Below are positions 35,874 through 46,400 of a stretch of 64,000 nucleotides of DNA, piece by piece. This DNA comes from Sphingomonas sp. (GTDB lineage Bacteria; Pseudomonadota; Alphaproteobacteria; Sphingomonadales; Sphingomonadaceae), in NCBI RefSeq assembly GCF_017744835.1, contig NZ_JAGIAM010000004.1:186001-250000 (forward strand), given 5' to 3'. Made by a program: the position numbers and the translations under genes. How positions within the stretch are numbered: position 1 is the first letter of the stretch; each line of letters begins with the position of its first letter. The notes beneath the pieces are model-generated. The model worked only from the letters and a program-made list of their open reading frames with translations. It did not search any database and was not told the origin of the DNA.

Positions 35874-36601
35874 GCGGACGGCTGGCGGGCAAGACCGCAC
35901 TGATCACCGGCGCGGCGCAGGGCATCGGCCGTGCCTCGGCCGAGCTGTTCTTAGCCGAAGGCGCGATCGTATGGGCGACCGACCGCAACCTCGACGCGCT
36001 CGCCGGGCTCGAAGGCTGTACGCTGCGCGCGCTCGACGTGCTCGATCCCGCTGCGATCGAAGCCGTGATCGCCGAGGCAGGCCCGCTCGATGCGCTGTTC
36101 AACTGCGCCGGCGTGGTCGCGGGCGGGACGATCCTCGATTGCAGCGAGGAGGACTGGAACTTCTCGTTCGACCTCAACGTGACCGCACTCTTCCGCACGA
36201 TCCGCGCCGCGCTTCCGGCGATGCTCGCCTCGGGCGGTGGGTCGATCGTCAACATGGCCTCGGTCGCCAGCTCGATCACCGGCGTCCCCAACCGCTTCGC
36301 CTATGGCGCGTCCAAGGCGGCGGTGATCGGCCTCACCAAGGCGGTCGCTGCGGACTATGTGGCGCAGGGCATCCGCTGCAACGCGATCTGCCCGGGCACC
36401 ATCGACACGCCTTCGCTCCAGCAGCGGCTGCACGCGACCGGGAACTATGAACAGGCCCGCCACGATTTCGAGGCGCGCCAGCCGATGGGCCGTCTCGGCA
36501 AGGCAGAAGAGATCGCCGCGCTGGCGCTCTATCTCGCGTCGGAAGAATCGGCCTTCACCACGGGGCAAATCCATGTGATCGACGGCGGCTGGACGATCTA
36601 G
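35870..36601 (+). CDS. SDR, probably 2-keto-3-deoxy-L-fuconate 4-dehydrogenase
   Basis: A 243-residue classical short-chain dehydrogenase: cofactor loop TGAAQGIGRA, NCAGV, catalytic Ser in MASVASS, and Tyr/Lys in FAYGASKAAV. An Asp in ATDRNLDAL suggests NAD+ preference. It overlaps the aldo/keto reductase gene by four bases. In the known oxidative L-fucose pathway an SDR of this size oxidises 2-keto-3-deoxy-L-fuconate to the 2,4-diketo acid, and context fits this step well. Substrate is inferred, not proven by sequence. Confidence 0.85.
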   Translation: MSGRLAGKTALITGAAQGIGRASAELFLAEGAIVWATDRNLDALAGLEGCTLRALDVLDPAAIEAVIAEAGPLDALFNCAGVVAGGTILDCSEEDWNFSFDLNVTALFRTIRAALPAMLASGGGSIVNMASVASSITGVPNRFAYGASKAAVIGLTKAVAADYVAQGIRCNAICPGTIDTPSLQQRLHATGNYEQARHDFEARQPMGRLGKAEEIAALALYLASEESAFTTGQIHVIDGGWTI

Positions 36602-36635
36602 GGAAAGGATCGTCGGAACGAGCAGGGGGACAGGA

Positions 36636-37436
36636 GTGCCAGTGGCGGACGTGGACGAAGGCAATGAAGCGGAAGGCGGCCGGCGCTATCGCGCGCCCGC
36701 GCTCGAAAAAGGGCTCGATATCCTCGAGCTGCTCGCGGCCGAGAGCAGTCCGGTCACGCTCACCGGCATTGTCAATCGGCTCGGCCGCTCGCACGGCGAG
36801 CTGTTCCGCATGGTGCAGGTACTCGAGTTTCGGGGTTACATCGAGCAGGACCCAGGCAGCGACGGCTATCGCCTGACCGACCGGCTCTTCTCGCTCGGCA
36901 TGCAGCAGCCGCGCACGCGCAACCTGATCGAGGCGTCGCTGCCGGTGATGCGCCAGCTCGCGCTCGCGGTCGGCCAGTCGTGCCACCTGGCGCTGCACAC
37001 GCTCGGCGAGATGGTGGTGGTCGCGCGTATGGAATCGAGCGAGCAACTCGGCTTCTCGGTGCGCGTCGGCTATCGCCGCCCGCTCCACCAGACCGCGTCG
37101 GGCGCGGTGCTCTATGCCTTCCAGCCCGAGGACGTCCGCCGCCGCTGGGAGCAATTGTTCGATCCGCCACTCGACGAAGCCGAGCTCGCCGAATTCCGCG
37201 CGCATGCGGATGCCGTGCGCGAGCGCCATGTCGAGCTGACACCGAGCAAGTTCGTCGCGAGCGTGACCGACATCTCGGCCCCGGTGATGCGCGGCGGCAT
37301 GGCCGCGGCGGCGCTGACCGTCCCCTATCTCAAGAAACTCCAGCCCGCGATCTCGCGCCGCGAGACCGCCGAGATGGTGCGCGAGGCCGCCGACCAGATC
37401 TCGGCCCAGCTCGTCGAAGGCGACAGCAGGATCTAG
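36636..37436 (+). CDS. IclR-family transcriptional regulator
   Basis: A 266-residue regulator, last gene of the fucose operon. Residues about 18-80 form the IclR winged helix-turn-helix (ALEKGLDILELLAAESSPVTLTGI, RLGRSHGELFRMVQVLEFRGYI). The rest is the IclR effector domain (MRQLALAVGQSCHLALHTL, RRPLHQTASGAVLYAF, DISAPVMRGGMAAAALTVPY). The start is either the GTG at 36636 or one at 36642; AGGGGGA favours the former. IclR proteins sense small acids; a fucose-pathway intermediate is likely, with the divergent region upstream of fucD as the probable target. Confidence 0.9.
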   Translation: MPVADVDEGNEAEGGRRYRAPALEKGLDILELLAAESSPVTLTGIVNRLGRSHGELFRMVQVLEFRGYIEQDPGSDGYRLTDRLFSLGMQQPRTRNLIEASLPVMRQLALAVGQSCHLALHTLGEMVVVARMESSEQLGFSVRVGYRRPLHQTASGAVLYAFQPEDVRRRWEQLFDPPLDEAELAEFRAHADAVRERHVELTPSKFVASVTDISAPVMRGGMAAAALTVPYLKKLQPAISRRETAEMVREAADQISAQLVEGDSRI

Positions 37437-37453
37437 GGTCCGTCGGCGCGGTC

Positions 37454-37485
37454 GCGCAAGGCAGCCATGCGCGGCTGCCTTGCGC
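37454..37485. terminator. Bidirectional terminator hairpin
   Basis: A perfect 13-base stem (GCGCAAGGCAGCC, 37454-37466, with its complement at 37473-37485) and a 6-base loop stand between the convergent IclR and flotillin genes. The T-tracts are short. Confidence 0.75.
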
Positions 37486-37499
37486 TCCCCGGAAGGCCG

Positions 37500-39182
37500 T
37501 TATTCAGCGGCGTCGACTGCAGGCGACGGCGCAGGCGCACCCGCCGCGCCCGCGACGAGGCTGTCGAGCGTCGTACCGTCGAACCCGAGTTCCTTCATCA
37601 GGCCGTCGATCACAGGCGCCTGCGCGCGGTAGCGCAGCGCCGCGGCCACCGCCGCATTGGCGAGGTTCCCGTCGCCGGCATCGTTCGCGACGCCCGTGCC
37701 ATGGCCGGCGCCGCCCGCCAGCCCGTCGACCTGGACGATCTTGATCGAATCGATCGACTCCATCGGGCGTGCCGCTTCGCGGATGACGTCGGGGAGAGCC
37801 TTGAGAAGCGCCAGCTTCGCGGAGAGCGACACCTGGTCTGAGGACAGGAGGTTGGCAGCCTCGTTGACCGCGCGCTGGCCTGCGGCTTCCACTTCGAAAC
37901 GGACCCGATCGGCCTCGGCCTTGAGCTTGGCCGCCTCGGCCTCACCCTCCGCCAGCAGCCGCGCAGCCTCGGCCCGGTCGGCCGCCGCTTGTTTCGCTGC
38001 ATCCGCTTCCACCTTGATCGCAATAGCCGCGCGTTCGGCTTCGCGAGCGGCGTCGATCAGTTCGATCCGCTTCTGGCGCTCGGCAATTTCGGCCTCACGC
38101 GCGGTGCCGACCTGCTCTTCCGCCACCACGGCTTCGGCCCGGGCCTTGTCGGCCTCGGCCTTTGCCTGGCTTTCCTCGCGGCTCTTGTTCTGCACTGCGA
38201 TCTGCTGCTCCTGCCGGGCGAGCGCCAGCACCTGCTCCTGCGCGATCTTGGCCTGCTGCACCGCACGGTCGGCCTCGATCTGCTGGCTGTCGACCAGCTT
38301 CTTGGCTTCTATGCGTGCCTGGTCGGCCTCCTGCTGGCGGACTGCCTGCTCGCGCGCGATCTCAGCTGCCTGCTCGGCGCGCCGCATTTCGACCTCGCGC
38401 TCCTGTTCGAGCCGCGCGAACTCGGAATCGCGCGCGATGGTGAAGGACTGGCGCTGAGCCTCCAGATTCTTGGTCTCGATCTGGACGCGCGTGTCCTGCT
38501 CGATGTCGTTGCGCGCCTTCTTGCGGAGCTCAATCTGCTCGGTGAGCTTGGTGAGACCCTCGGCGTCGAAGGCATTGTTGGCGTTGAAGTGCTCGATCGA
38601 CGTCTGATCGAGCCCGGTCAGTGAGACCGATTCCAGCTCGAGCCCGTTCATCGCCAAGTCGACCGACGAGACCTGCTGCACCTTCTGGACGAATTCGCTG
38701 CGCTGCTCGTGAAGCTGCGCCATCGTCATGCCGGCCGCGACCGAGCGCAGCGCATCGACGAACTTGCCCTCGACCAGCTCCTTGAGCGCATCCGGATGCA
38801 TCGTGCGCATGCCAAGCGTCTGCGCGGCGGTGGCGATCGCCTGCGCGTCGGGGCGGACGCGGACATAGAATTCCGCCTTCACGTCGATGCGCAGCCGATC
38901 GAGCGTGATCAGCGCGTCGGTGTTCTTGCGCTCAACCGCGAGGCGCACCGTGTTCATGTTGACCGGCATGGTCTCATGGAACACCGGCAACACCAGCGCG
39001 CCGCCGTTGATGACCACTTTCTCGCCGCCGAATCCTGTGCGGACGAAGCCGATCTCCTTGGATGCCCGCTTGTAGAGCTTGGCGACGATCAACCCGATCA
39101 CGATCAGACCCAGCAGGCCGGAGCCGGCAAAGACGAGATAGGGAACAATCGACGTCCCCTGCGTCGCGATATCGCTAGTCAC
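37500..39182 (-). CDS. yqiK: Flotillin-family membrane protein
   Basis: A 560-residue protein with one N-terminal transmembrane segment (residues 14-34, YLVFAGSGLLGLIVIGLIVA), an SPFH/band-7 domain (about 40-200, with VINGGALVLPVFHETMPVNM) and a very long Ala/Glu-rich coiled coil (about 210-450) of EAEK-type repeats. A C-terminal domain (SAKLALLKALPDVIREAARPME) follows. Flotillins scaffold membrane microdomains; in many bacteria they pair with an NfeD/YqiJ-type protein. That partner is the upstream gene on the same strand, with only nine bases between. Confidence 0.92.
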   Translation of the reverse strand: MTSDIATQGTSIVPYLVFAGSGLLGLIVIGLIVAKLYKRASKEIGFVRTGFGGEKVVINGGALVLPVFHETMPVNMNTVRLAVERKNTDALITLDRLRIDVKAEFYVRVRPDAQAIATAAQTLGMRTMHPDALKELVEGKFVDALRSVAAGMTMAQLHEQRSEFVQKVQQVSSVDLAMNGLELESVSLTGLDQTSIEHFNANNAFDAEGLTKLTEQIELRKKARNDIEQDTRVQIETKNLEAQRQSFTIARDSEFARLEQEREVEMRRAEQAAEIAREQAVRQQEADQARIEAKKLVDSQQIEADRAVQQAKIAQEQVLALARQEQQIAVQNKSREESQAKAEADKARAEAVVAEEQVGTAREAEIAERQKRIELIDAAREAERAAIAIKVEADAAKQAAADRAEAARLLAEGEAEAAKLKAEADRVRFEVEAAGQRAVNEAANLLSSDQVSLSAKLALLKALPDVIREAARPMESIDSIKIVQVDGLAGGAGHGTGVANDAGDGNLANAAVAAALRYRAQAPVIDGLMKELGFDGTTLDSLVAGAAGAPAPSPAVDAAE

Positions 39183-39191
39183 TTATTCCCC

Positions 39192-39812
39192 CTATAGTCG
39201 CGGCAGATGGAAGTCGCCGCGGGTAACTGCACGGAAAACCTCGGCTTCCCGACGCACGAGAAGCACCGCCTCCCCCTCTTCAAAATGCTGGGCCGGATCG
39301 TTCGGCTCGACCATCACATAATGGAGCTGCCCATGATGATCCTCCACGCGCGCCCGCGCCGGTGAGCCCGGGGCGGCGTGGCCTGTCACGACCATCGCCT
39401 GCTTCCCGACGAGCCAGTCCAAGTCGATCGCCGTCGTGTGATCGCGCGGCAGGATGCGCGCCAGCCCGCCGGCGACAAGCCTGGTGAGCGGAACGGACAC
39501 CGCCCCCACCGCGGGAACCAAGATCCAGGGCGATACGAGCATTCCGCCCACATCGCGGCTTAGTTGCTGGGCGATCAGCCCCAGGGTGCCGAAGATCGAC
39601 AGGAACGCCACAAGCAACACCAGAAGCGGCAATTTGCCGACGCCCAGCCAAGACAAAAGGTCGAAATCACCACCGGCGATGTCCGCATCGGGCACGTCGG
39701 CCAGATCCGCATGAAAGCCGATGCCGAAGATCTGCACGACACCGACCAACAGCGTCAGCAGCAAGGCGGAAACGAAGACGATATTCTCCGGCGCCGCGAG
39801 AAAGCCCAACAT
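39192..39812 (-). CDS. yqiJ: YqiJ-like membrane protein (NfeD-related partner of flotillin)
   Basis: A 206-residue protein with three to four hydrophobic segments (about residues 10-32, 55-80 and 88-118) followed by an OB-fold domain at about 125-206 (LVGKQAMVVTGHAAPGSPARAR, VMVEPNDPAQHFEEGEAVLLVRRE). This arrangement and the adjacent flotillin match the YqiJ-YqiK pairs of other proteobacteria. It sits immediately before the flotillin gene. Its molecular role is not known beyond association with flotillin. Confidence 0.85.
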   Translation of the reverse strand: MLGFLAAPENIVFVSALLLTLLVGVVQIFGIGFHADLADVPDADIAGGDFDLLSWLGVGKLPLLVLLVAFLSIFGTLGLIAQQLSRDVGGMLVSPWILVPAVGAVSVPLTRLVAGGLARILPRDHTTAIDLDWLVGKQAMVVTGHAAPGSPARARVEDHHGQLHYVMVEPNDPAQHFEEGEAVLLVRREAEVFRAVTRGDFHLPRL

Positions 39813-39888
39813 TGATTGCCCCCGAATCGAGCCGCGACGTTAATCGACGCGGCGGCGCTTCAGAAGCGGAATCGGATTATGTTGCGCC

Positions 39889-40419
39889 TCAGCCCCCATC
39901 CCCCCGATTGTCCTTGGCAGCCTGAGCGCGCTGGGTTGCCTTGGTGACGCTGCCCACCTGGCTGCCGGGGATGTGCGATTTGCCGCGGCGGCTCGGGATC
40001 GGGCGGGTGCCGGTGTGCGCGGTCGGCTCGTTCTCGGGCGCGAACTGCGCGCCGGACTTGCGCAGCGCCAGCGCGCGGCGTGCCGAGAGCGTTAGCGCGG
40101 CGCGCGATTCCATCCTGCGCAGGCGGTGGAATTCGCCATTCACACGCCGGAGCGCCTGGGCGAAGAGCTGCTTGCGCCGGCCAGGATGATCGGCGGTCCC
40201 GGGGAAGCTGCCGCCGCGCGGATCGGCTTTGCCTCGGCTCTCGCGGACCTTCTGATGGAGCAAGGTACGCTCCCGATCGCGAAGGCCGCGCAGCCGCTGG
40301 CGCAGCTCCTGCAGCTCCTCGCGCGAATTCTCGTAGATCGCGGGATGATGGGTCTGGCCGATCAGCTGCTGGTCCTCGTGGCTCAGCAGCCTGGCTTCGG
40401 TCTTGCTCGACAGCGACAT
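39889..40419 (-). CDS. Basic hypothetical protein with coiled-coil N-terminus
   Basis: A 176-residue protein of no family that I recognise. The start at 40419 has an excellent ribosome-binding site (GGAGGAGG). The first half is charged and helical (NSREELQELRQRLRGLRDRERTL, then HQKVRESRGKA). The second half is rich in Arg and Lys with a low-complexity tail. No signal peptide or membrane segment is seen. It lies between the giant autotransporter and the YqiJ-flotillin pair on the same strand; it may be part of either unit. Function cannot be proposed. Confidence 0.65.
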   Translation of the reverse strand: MSLSSKTEARLLSHEDQQLIGQTHHPAIYENSREELQELRQRLRGLRDRERTLLHQKVRESRGKADPRGGSFPGTADHPGRRKQLFAQALRRVNGEFHRLRRMESRAALTLSARRALALRKSGAQFAPENEPTAHTGTRPIPSRRGKSHIPGSQVGSVTKATQRAQAAKDNRGDGG

Positions 40420-40445
40420 ATCGATCCTCCTCCGGCCCTCCGAGC

Positions 40446-43400
40446 TCACCAGTTGAAGCGCAGGCCCGCCTTGACGTCCCAGGACTTCACGTCGCGATCG
40501 AACGACTTCTGATAGGCGCCGGTGAGGAAGAGGTTGGCGTTGCGAGTCAGCGTCGTGCTCACCCCCGCGCCCAGCTCGCCCCAGGTGTCCTTCATGTTCG
40601 AGCGGAAGGGAACGAGCCCGTTGGCCGACGAGAAGGACGTCTTGGGATTGGCGATGAACTCCCGCCAAACGTTCGCGCGCAGCCAGACGGTTGTCGGACG
40701 CGGGCCATAAGTGCCCGGCCGCTCGCTGTTGTGCGCCAGGCGCAGGCCGATCCGGCCGGTCAGCGAATTGACGTCGTCGAAGTGGACCTCCGCCGCGGGA
40801 TCGGCGGCGTCGTCGAAGTGAATCTTCTGGAACATGATCTGGGCCTGGGGCTCGAGCGTGAGGCCGCCGCCGAGGTGGAGGGGGACGCCCGCTTCGAGCG
40901 ATGCGGCGACGCCGGTGCCCTTGGTCTTGAGGTCGGAGAAGAAGCCCGAGCCGGCGCGCGCGTGATAGCGCGTGACCTGGGCGACCGCGTCGAGGTACCA
41001 GCCGCTCCGGCCATAATGCGTGCCGTAGAGGCCGGCGGTATAGGCCTCCAGCTTCGCGCGGCCCGCCTGGCTCATGTCATAGTCGCGCACCAGGGCGTCG
41101 GTCCAGCCATAGGCGCCATAGACCCCCGCGAAGGTGATGCCGCCCGAGCTGTCGGTGCTGCGCACTGCGTCGACGCCGATCTGCATCGCGTAGTTGCTCG
41201 CACGGAAGGCCGGGCCGTCGCCATAGACGCCGCCTTCGACGTTCCAGTCGATCCGCTGCCCGAGCCAGCGGCCCCAAGCGCCACCGAGGCCGCGCGAAGG
41301 CAGGTCGTCGCGACCGATGAGCTGCTCCTGCTCGCCGACGCGCTCGTGGAGCGTGCCGATCAGCGCACGGCCGTAAAGCAACGCGAGCGAGGGAATGACG
41401 ACATAGCCGGGCACTTCGGGGCGGATCAGCGGCGGCTCGGGCCGGCCGGGTTCGACCGGCGGCGGGGTGACGCCGTCGACCTGCTGCGAGCGTAGGAACC
41501 AGCTTTCCGGCACGCTGCCGTCGCGGCCGCCGCGGAAAAGATTATATTGATAGGGCCCGGCAACCAGCCGATCGGTGAGCGCGAAGGCCGTCGGTGCCGT
41601 CGTCGCCCCGGCGCTCGCCACGACGATCTCGATGCCGTTGCCCGGGGTCTCGGCGCCCTGGCCGCCGACATTGGTGATCCTAAGCGTGGTACCGCCGGTC
41701 GCGGTGCCGCCGTTGATCACGAGCTGGTCGGTCGGCGCGCCGTCGCCGGCGAGCGTGGTGTTGAGCGCGAGGATGCCCGACTGGCCGAGATAGCTGCCGA
41801 CCACCAGCCGGTTGCCGACTCCCGCCCCGCCGATATCGGCGATGCCGGCGTTGACCAGCGCGCCGCTGATCCGGAACTGGCCTGCCCCCGCAGCGGCGAA
41901 GCGATCGAGCGCGTCGGCGACCGCGAGCGTGCCGGCATTGGTCACCCCGCCGTTGACGGTGCCATAGCCGCCGAAAGTCGCGCCCGAGGCGACCGACACC
42001 GGACCGTTGATCGAGGCAGTGGTGCTGGTCGCATCGCCGACCGCCAGCGTGCCCGCGGCGACATTGGTCGGGCCGGTATAGCTGTTCACTGCGCGCAGGA
42101 TCAGCGCGCCGGAGCCGGTCTTGGCGAGCGCGCCCGGTCCGGCGATCGCCGAATTGACAGTGAGCGCACTGGTGCCGGTCGTCTCGAAGGTGCCGCCGCC
42201 AGCGGCGAGCGTGATCGGCCGCGCCGTGGTGATGTCCGCAGTGGTGCGCAGCGTGCCGGTGTCGAGCGTCAGCGGTCCGGCCGCCGCGCCGAGGTTCGCG
42301 TCGCGCGAAATCTCGACGACGCCGGCGCGCACGTTGGTGCCGCCCGCATAGCTGTTGGTGCCCGAGAGCGTCAGCGTGCCGGTGCCGGTCTTGGTCAGCG
42401 CGCCGGGGCCCGAGACGGTGCCGGTCATCGCCAGCGTGGTGCCGGCCACGGTCTCGAGCGTGCCGCCGGCGGGGTTCATCACGGTTGCGCGTGCGGTGGT
42501 GATGTTAGCCGTGGTGCGCAGCGTGCCGCCGTTGAACGAGAGCCCGCCCGCGGCGGCGCCGAGGTTCGCGTCGCTCGCGACCTGGAGCACGCCGCCGTCG
42601 ACGGCAGTGCCGCCCGCGTAGCTATTGGTGCCCGTCAGGATTAGCGTGCCGAGATCGCTCTTGGTGAGGCCCGAGGTGCCCGCCAGCACCGAGTTGATCG
42701 TCGCGGTCATCCCCGCGCCCGCCGCGGTGCCGTCGCCGACGCGGACGATGGTGCTGCCCGGCGCGACCAGGTTGATCGCGCCGCCGCCGACGACATAGCC
42801 GTTCACGGCGTACTGCATGCCCGAGACGTTGATCGGCCCGAGCGACGGGTCGACCGTCACATTTCCGGGCGCGCCCATGAAGATCGCGAAGCTCGCATCG
42901 GTGAAGGGCGCGTTGGGCACGCCGATGCTGGTGGTCCAATTGTCGTTGCCGGCCGCTGCCTGCCACGTGCCGTTGCCGCCATTGACCACGCCATCGTTCT
43001 TGGGCCCGGCCGCGCCGTCCCAATAGTTGAGCGTCAGCCCGGCGGTGTTGACGAGATTGACCTGGTTGGCGACCGAAGTCTGGACGAAATAGCCGGTCGA
43101 GGGGATGGTGCCGACCGCAAGGCCATTGTCGGTGAGCGTCCCGGCATAGTTGAAGACGCGGTAGACGCCCGGATCGAAACTGCCGCCGGCCGAGACGGTG
43201 ACGTTGATCGTGCCGTCCAGCACCAGATTGCCGTTCACGATCGTCAGGTCGTTGAGCGGGCCGCCGGGGATATTGGCCTGGCCGAACTCATAGTTGAGGA
43301 TCGAGCCGCCGCTCAGCGACAGATTGCCGTTGATCGTGAGCGTGCCCGGGCTGGTACCCGGCGCGAGGATGCCCCCGTCGGCAATCGTCACGTTGCCGCC

Positions 43401-46400
43401 GATCGTGCCCACGCCGCCGATGGTGGCGCCCGAGGCGACCGTGGTGAGGCCGGTGGCGGCGCTCTGGTTGCCGTTCACCAGCAGCGTGCCCGCGGAGACG
43501 GTGGTCGTCCCGGCATAGCTGTTGGCGCCGGTGAGCGTCGTGGTGCCGGTACCCGCCTGGACCAGCGCGCCGGTGCCCGAGATCAACCCCGCGAGCGTCA
43601 GCGCATTCGAGCGGTTGATCGCCAACGTGCCGTTGTCGACGATATCGCCGATCACGCTGCCCGCAGTGCCGCCATTGCCGAGCTGGAGCGTGCCCGCGGC
43701 GATCGTGGTACCGCCGGTATAGCCGGCGTCGGCGGTGAGGATCAGCGTGCCCGCCCCCGCTTTGGTGAGCGCACCGGCGCCCGTCACCGGGCTGCTCAGC
43801 GTCAGCATGGTGCCAGGCAGGGTCTCGAAGGTGCCGCCGAGCGTATCCAGCGTCGTCGCGCGGGCGCTGGTGAAGGTCGCTGTGTTGCGCAGCGTGCCGC
43901 CGTCGAGCGTCAGCCCGCCCGCGGCGTCGCCGAGATTGGCGTCGCTCGCGACCTGGAGCACGCCGCCGGTAACGCTGGTGCCGCCGGAGTAGCTGTTGGC
44001 GGCGCCGAGGATCAGCGTGCCGAGGTCGCTCTTGGTGAGGCCGCCGGTGCCGGCGAGCACCGAATTGATCGTAGCCGTCATCCCCGCGCCCGCTGCGGTG
44101 CCGTCACCGACGCGGATCACCGGCGCAGCGCCGACGAGAGTGATCGGATCGCCCTGGACCAGATAGCCGTCGACTGCGAACTGCATCCCCGCCGCGTTGA
44201 TCGCGCCGAGCGAGCTGTCGACCGCCACCGTACCCGGGGCGCCCATGAAGATCGCGAAGCTTCCGTCGCTGAAGGGGGCATTGGGCGTGCCGGTGACGGT
44301 CGTCCAATTGTCGTTGCCCGCCGAGGCCTGCCAGGCGCCGTTGCCGCCATTGACGACGCTGTCGTTCTTCGGGCCCGCGGCGCCGTCCCAATAGCTGAGC
44401 GTCAGCCCGGCGGTGTTCACCAGATTGACCTGGTTGGCGATCGATGTCTGGACGAGGAAGCCCGGGGCCGGGATCGTCCCGATCACCAGCCCATTGTCGG
44501 TGAGCGCGCCCGCATAGTCGATCACGCGGTACACGCCCGGATCGAGGCTGCCGCCCGGGGCCAGCGTGACGTTGATCGTGCCGTCGAGCACCAGATCGCC
44601 GCCGACCGTAGTGAGATCGTTGAGCGCGCCGCCGACGACATTGGCCTGGCCGAAGCTGTAGGCGAGCGTGGCGCCCGGCGCGAGCGACAGGCCACCCGCG
44701 ATGGCGAGCGTGCCCGGTGCCACGCCCACGCTTCCCGGCGACAGCGTGGCGCCGTCGGTGATCGCTACGCTGCCGCCGATCGTGCCCGATCCGCCCAGCG
44801 TCGCGCCGCTCGCGACCGAGGTTGTGCCGGTCGCCGCGGCCTGGTTGCCCTCGACATAGAGCGCGCCAGCGGAGACCGTCGTCGGCCCGGCATAGGCATT
44901 GGCGCCGGTGAGGGTGAGCGTGGCCGCGCCGGTCTTGGTGAGGCCGCCCGCGCCCGTGATCGCGCTGGTGATGGTAAGCGCGCCGAGCGTGTCGAAGGTC
45001 CCGCCCGCCGCACCGAGCGTGGTGGCGCGCGCGAGGCTGAGGTCGGCGGTGTTGCGTAGCGTGCCGCCGTCGAGCGTCAGGCCGCCCGCCGCCGCGCCGA
45101 GATTGGCATCGCTCGCGATCTGGAGCACGCCGCCGGTCACCGTCGTGCCGCCGCTGTAGCTGTTGGCCGCCGTGAGCACGAGCGTGCCGAGATCGCTCTT
45201 GGTGAGGTCGGCGGCGCCCGCGAGCACCGAGTTGATCGTCGCGGTCATCCCCGTGCCCGCGGCGGTGCCGTCCCCGACACGGACGATGGCGTTGGTGCCG
45301 GCAAGGTTGATCGGCCCGCCCTGCACGACATAGCCGTCGACGGCATATTGCATGCCCGACACGTTGATCGCGCCCAGCGAGGGATCGACCGTCACCGTGC
45401 CCGGCGCGCCCATGAAGATCGCGAAACTCGCGTCGGCGAAGGGCGCGTTGGGCGTGCCCGAAGCCGTGGTCCAATTGTCATTGCCCGCAGCTGCCTGCCA
45501 CAGCCCGTCGCCGCCGTTGACGACGCCGTCATTCTTGGGACCGGCCGCACCGTCCCAATAGCTGAGCGTCAGCCCGGCGGTGTTCACCAGATTGACCTGG
45601 TTGGCGATCGAGGTCTGCACGAGGAAACCCGGCGCGGGCATGGTGCCGATCTTCAGCCCATTGTCGGTGAGCGCGCCGGCATAGCTGATCACGCGATAGA
45701 CGCCCGGATCGATGCTGCCCCCGGGCGCGAGCGTCACGTCGATCGTGCCGTCGAGCACCAGGTCGCCGCCGACCACCGTCAGGTCGTTGAGCGCGCCGCC
45801 GACGACGTTCGCCTGGCCGAAGTCATAGGCGAGCCGCGAGCCGCCGGTGAGGCCGAGCGCGCCGTTGACCGTCAGCGTCCCCACCCCCTGCCCCGGTGCG
45901 AGCGTCCCGCCGTCGCCGACGATCAGATTGCCGCCGATCGTCCCGGTGCCGCCGATGGTGGCGCCCGATGCGACTCCGGTCAGCCCGGTTGCCGCGCTCT
46001 GGTCGCCGTTGACGAGCAGCGTGCCCGCGGCGACCGTCGTGGTGCCGGCATAGCTGTTGGCGCCCGTCAGGATCGTCGTCCCGGTGCCGGCCTGGGTGAG
46101 CGTGCCGGTGCCGGAGATCACGCCCGCCAGCGTGACTTCGTTCGAGCGGTTCACCACCAGCGCGGCATTGTCGACGATATCGCCGACCACGCTGCCCGCG
46201 GTGCCGCCATTGCCTAGCTGGAGCGTACCCGCCGCGATGGTGGTCCCACCGGTATAGCCATTGTCAGCGGTGGAAATCAGCGTGCCGTCGCCCGTCTTGG
46301 TCAGCGCGCCGACGCCGGTGATCGCGCTGCCATGCGTCAGCGTGGTGCCCGCCAGCGTCTCGATCGTGCCGCCGCCGCTGCCGATGTCGGTGGCGCGTGC

